A stretch of 6,368 nucleotides of DNA, taken from assembly GCA_021826765.1 (NCBI GenBank), contig JAKAYK010000057.1, positions 1 through 6,368 of the forward strand, given 5' to 3'. Position numbers and translations under genes: made by a program. Under the pieces are notes generated by a model that did not search any database, had not been told where the DNA came from, and was given only the letters and a program-made list of their open reading frames with translations. Positions 5,935-6,368 of this stretch are shown here, piece after piece; position 1 is the stretch's first letter; each line of letters opens with the position of its first letter. This DNA is from Thermoplasmata archaeon. Lineage in GTDB: Archaea > Thermoplasmatota > Thermoplasmata > Thermoplasmatales > Thermoplasmataceae.

Positions 5935-6368
5935 ATGTTACCCAGCGTACAGGATCTTGGAAAGATGAGAAAGAATCTTGGCATAAGCCAGAAGGAGATG
6001 GCAAAGATGTGTGGTGTGAGCCAGTCCTATATAGCAAGGATGGAGAAGGGTGACATAAATCCCACCTATGAGAACGTGAAGAAAATATACGCATATCTGT
6101 ACAATTACTCCAAGAAAGCTGACAGGATGGACCTGAAAGCATCAGACATAATGACGAAGAAAATATTCACGGCAAATCCGACTGATTCCATTTTCAGGGC
6201 AATGGATATAATGAAGGATCAGGGAATATCTCAGGTTCCCATACTCTCAATGGATGGTAGGGTCATAGGAACTATTTCCGAGAGTGACATAAACGAACTG
6301 CTCATCAAAGGGGCCACGGTGGATAACCTCAAGAAGATGACCATTTCAAGGACAATGAGTGCAGATCG
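5935..6368 (+). CDS. HTH-XRE transcriptional regulator with CBS domains (N-terminal part, runs off right edge)
   Basis: The visible 144 residues begin with a helix-turn-helix of the XRE/Cro type (about 5-60): LGKMRKNLGISQKEMAKMCG, then VSQSYIARMEKGDINPTYENV containing the recognition helix (about 29-37). A CBS domain follows (about 66-125): ASDIMTKKIFTANPTDSIFRAMDIM, then QVPILSMDGRVIGTISESDI. RTMSAD at the edge looks like the start of a second CBS domain, so the protein is probably the HTH-plus-CBS-pair type of predicted archaeal regulators. CBS pairs typically bind adenosine ligands such as AMP, ATP or SAM, so DNA binding may respond to energy or methyl-donor state; the ligand cannot be read here. 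The ATG at 5935 directly precedes the HTH and sits at leaderless distance from a TATA-like box. All six visible arginine codons are AGG/AGA, like its neighbours. It is transcribed divergently from the membrane-protein gene. Confidence 0.93.
   Translation, partial: MLPSVQDLGKMRKNLGISQKEMAKMCGVSQSYIARMEKGDINPTYENVKKIYAYLYNYSKKADRMDLKASDIMTKKIFTANPTDSIFRAMDIMKDQGISQVPILSMDGRVIGTISESDINELLIKGATVDNLKKMTISRTMSAD

Noticed and set aside
1..6368. tRNA, rRNA, CRISPR, insertion sequence or toxin-antitoxin content
   Set aside because: No clover-leaf sequence, spaced repeats, transposase or terminal repeats were seen. The HTH-CBS protein has no toxin-like partner in the window.

Overview
The window looks like a piece of an archaeal chromosome, most likely from the Thermoplasmata (Thermoplasma-like lineages). 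The strongest marker is the large subunit of the D-family replicative DNA polymerase (DP2), which is found only in archaea and is absent from Crenarchaeota. Supporting signs are an AbrB-PhoU fusion protein, a surface protein dense in N-glycosylation sequons, arginine encoded mainly by AGG/AGA, moderate GC (about 45% by eye), and start codons preceded by AT-rich TATA-like boxes at leaderless spacing rather than by Shine-Dalgarno sites. The order- or genus-level placement is inference.

Layout: positions 1-2272 (minus strand) carry the N-terminal 757 residues of DP2, which runs off the left edge before its catalytic aspartates. Two bases separate it from the stop of pyrG (CTP synthase, 2275-3888, minus), so the two form a tight pyrG-DP2 operon. 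A 120-bp gap (3889-4008) holds the pyrG promoter, a perfect 11-bp inverted repeat, and an oligo-T terminator for the gene upstream. An AbrB-PhoU protein follows (4009-4974, minus), preceded by a four-helix membrane protein of unknown function (5018-5770, minus). A 164-bp divergent intergenic region (5771-5934) separates that gene from a plus-strand HTH-CBS regulator (5935 to beyond the right edge).

How the genes relate: pyrG and DP2 couple supply of CTP, and so dCTP, to chromosome replication at the transcript level. The AbrB-PhoU protein and the membrane protein are co-oriented and 43 bp apart, so they may share a transcript, although the PhoU-like gene appears to have its own promoter. The HTH-CBS gene faces away from them and has repeated half-sites over its own promoter, which suggests autoregulation or joint control of the divergent pair.

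Most of the window is ordinary housekeeping sequence. The points most worth a second look are the palindrome framing the pyrG TATA-like element, non-consensus residues in the CTP synthase glutaminase oxyanion loop, and the operator-like repeats upstream of the HTH-CBS gene. I found no RNA genes, CRISPR arrays, insertion sequences or mobile-element genes, and no clear evidence of a new multi-gene system.
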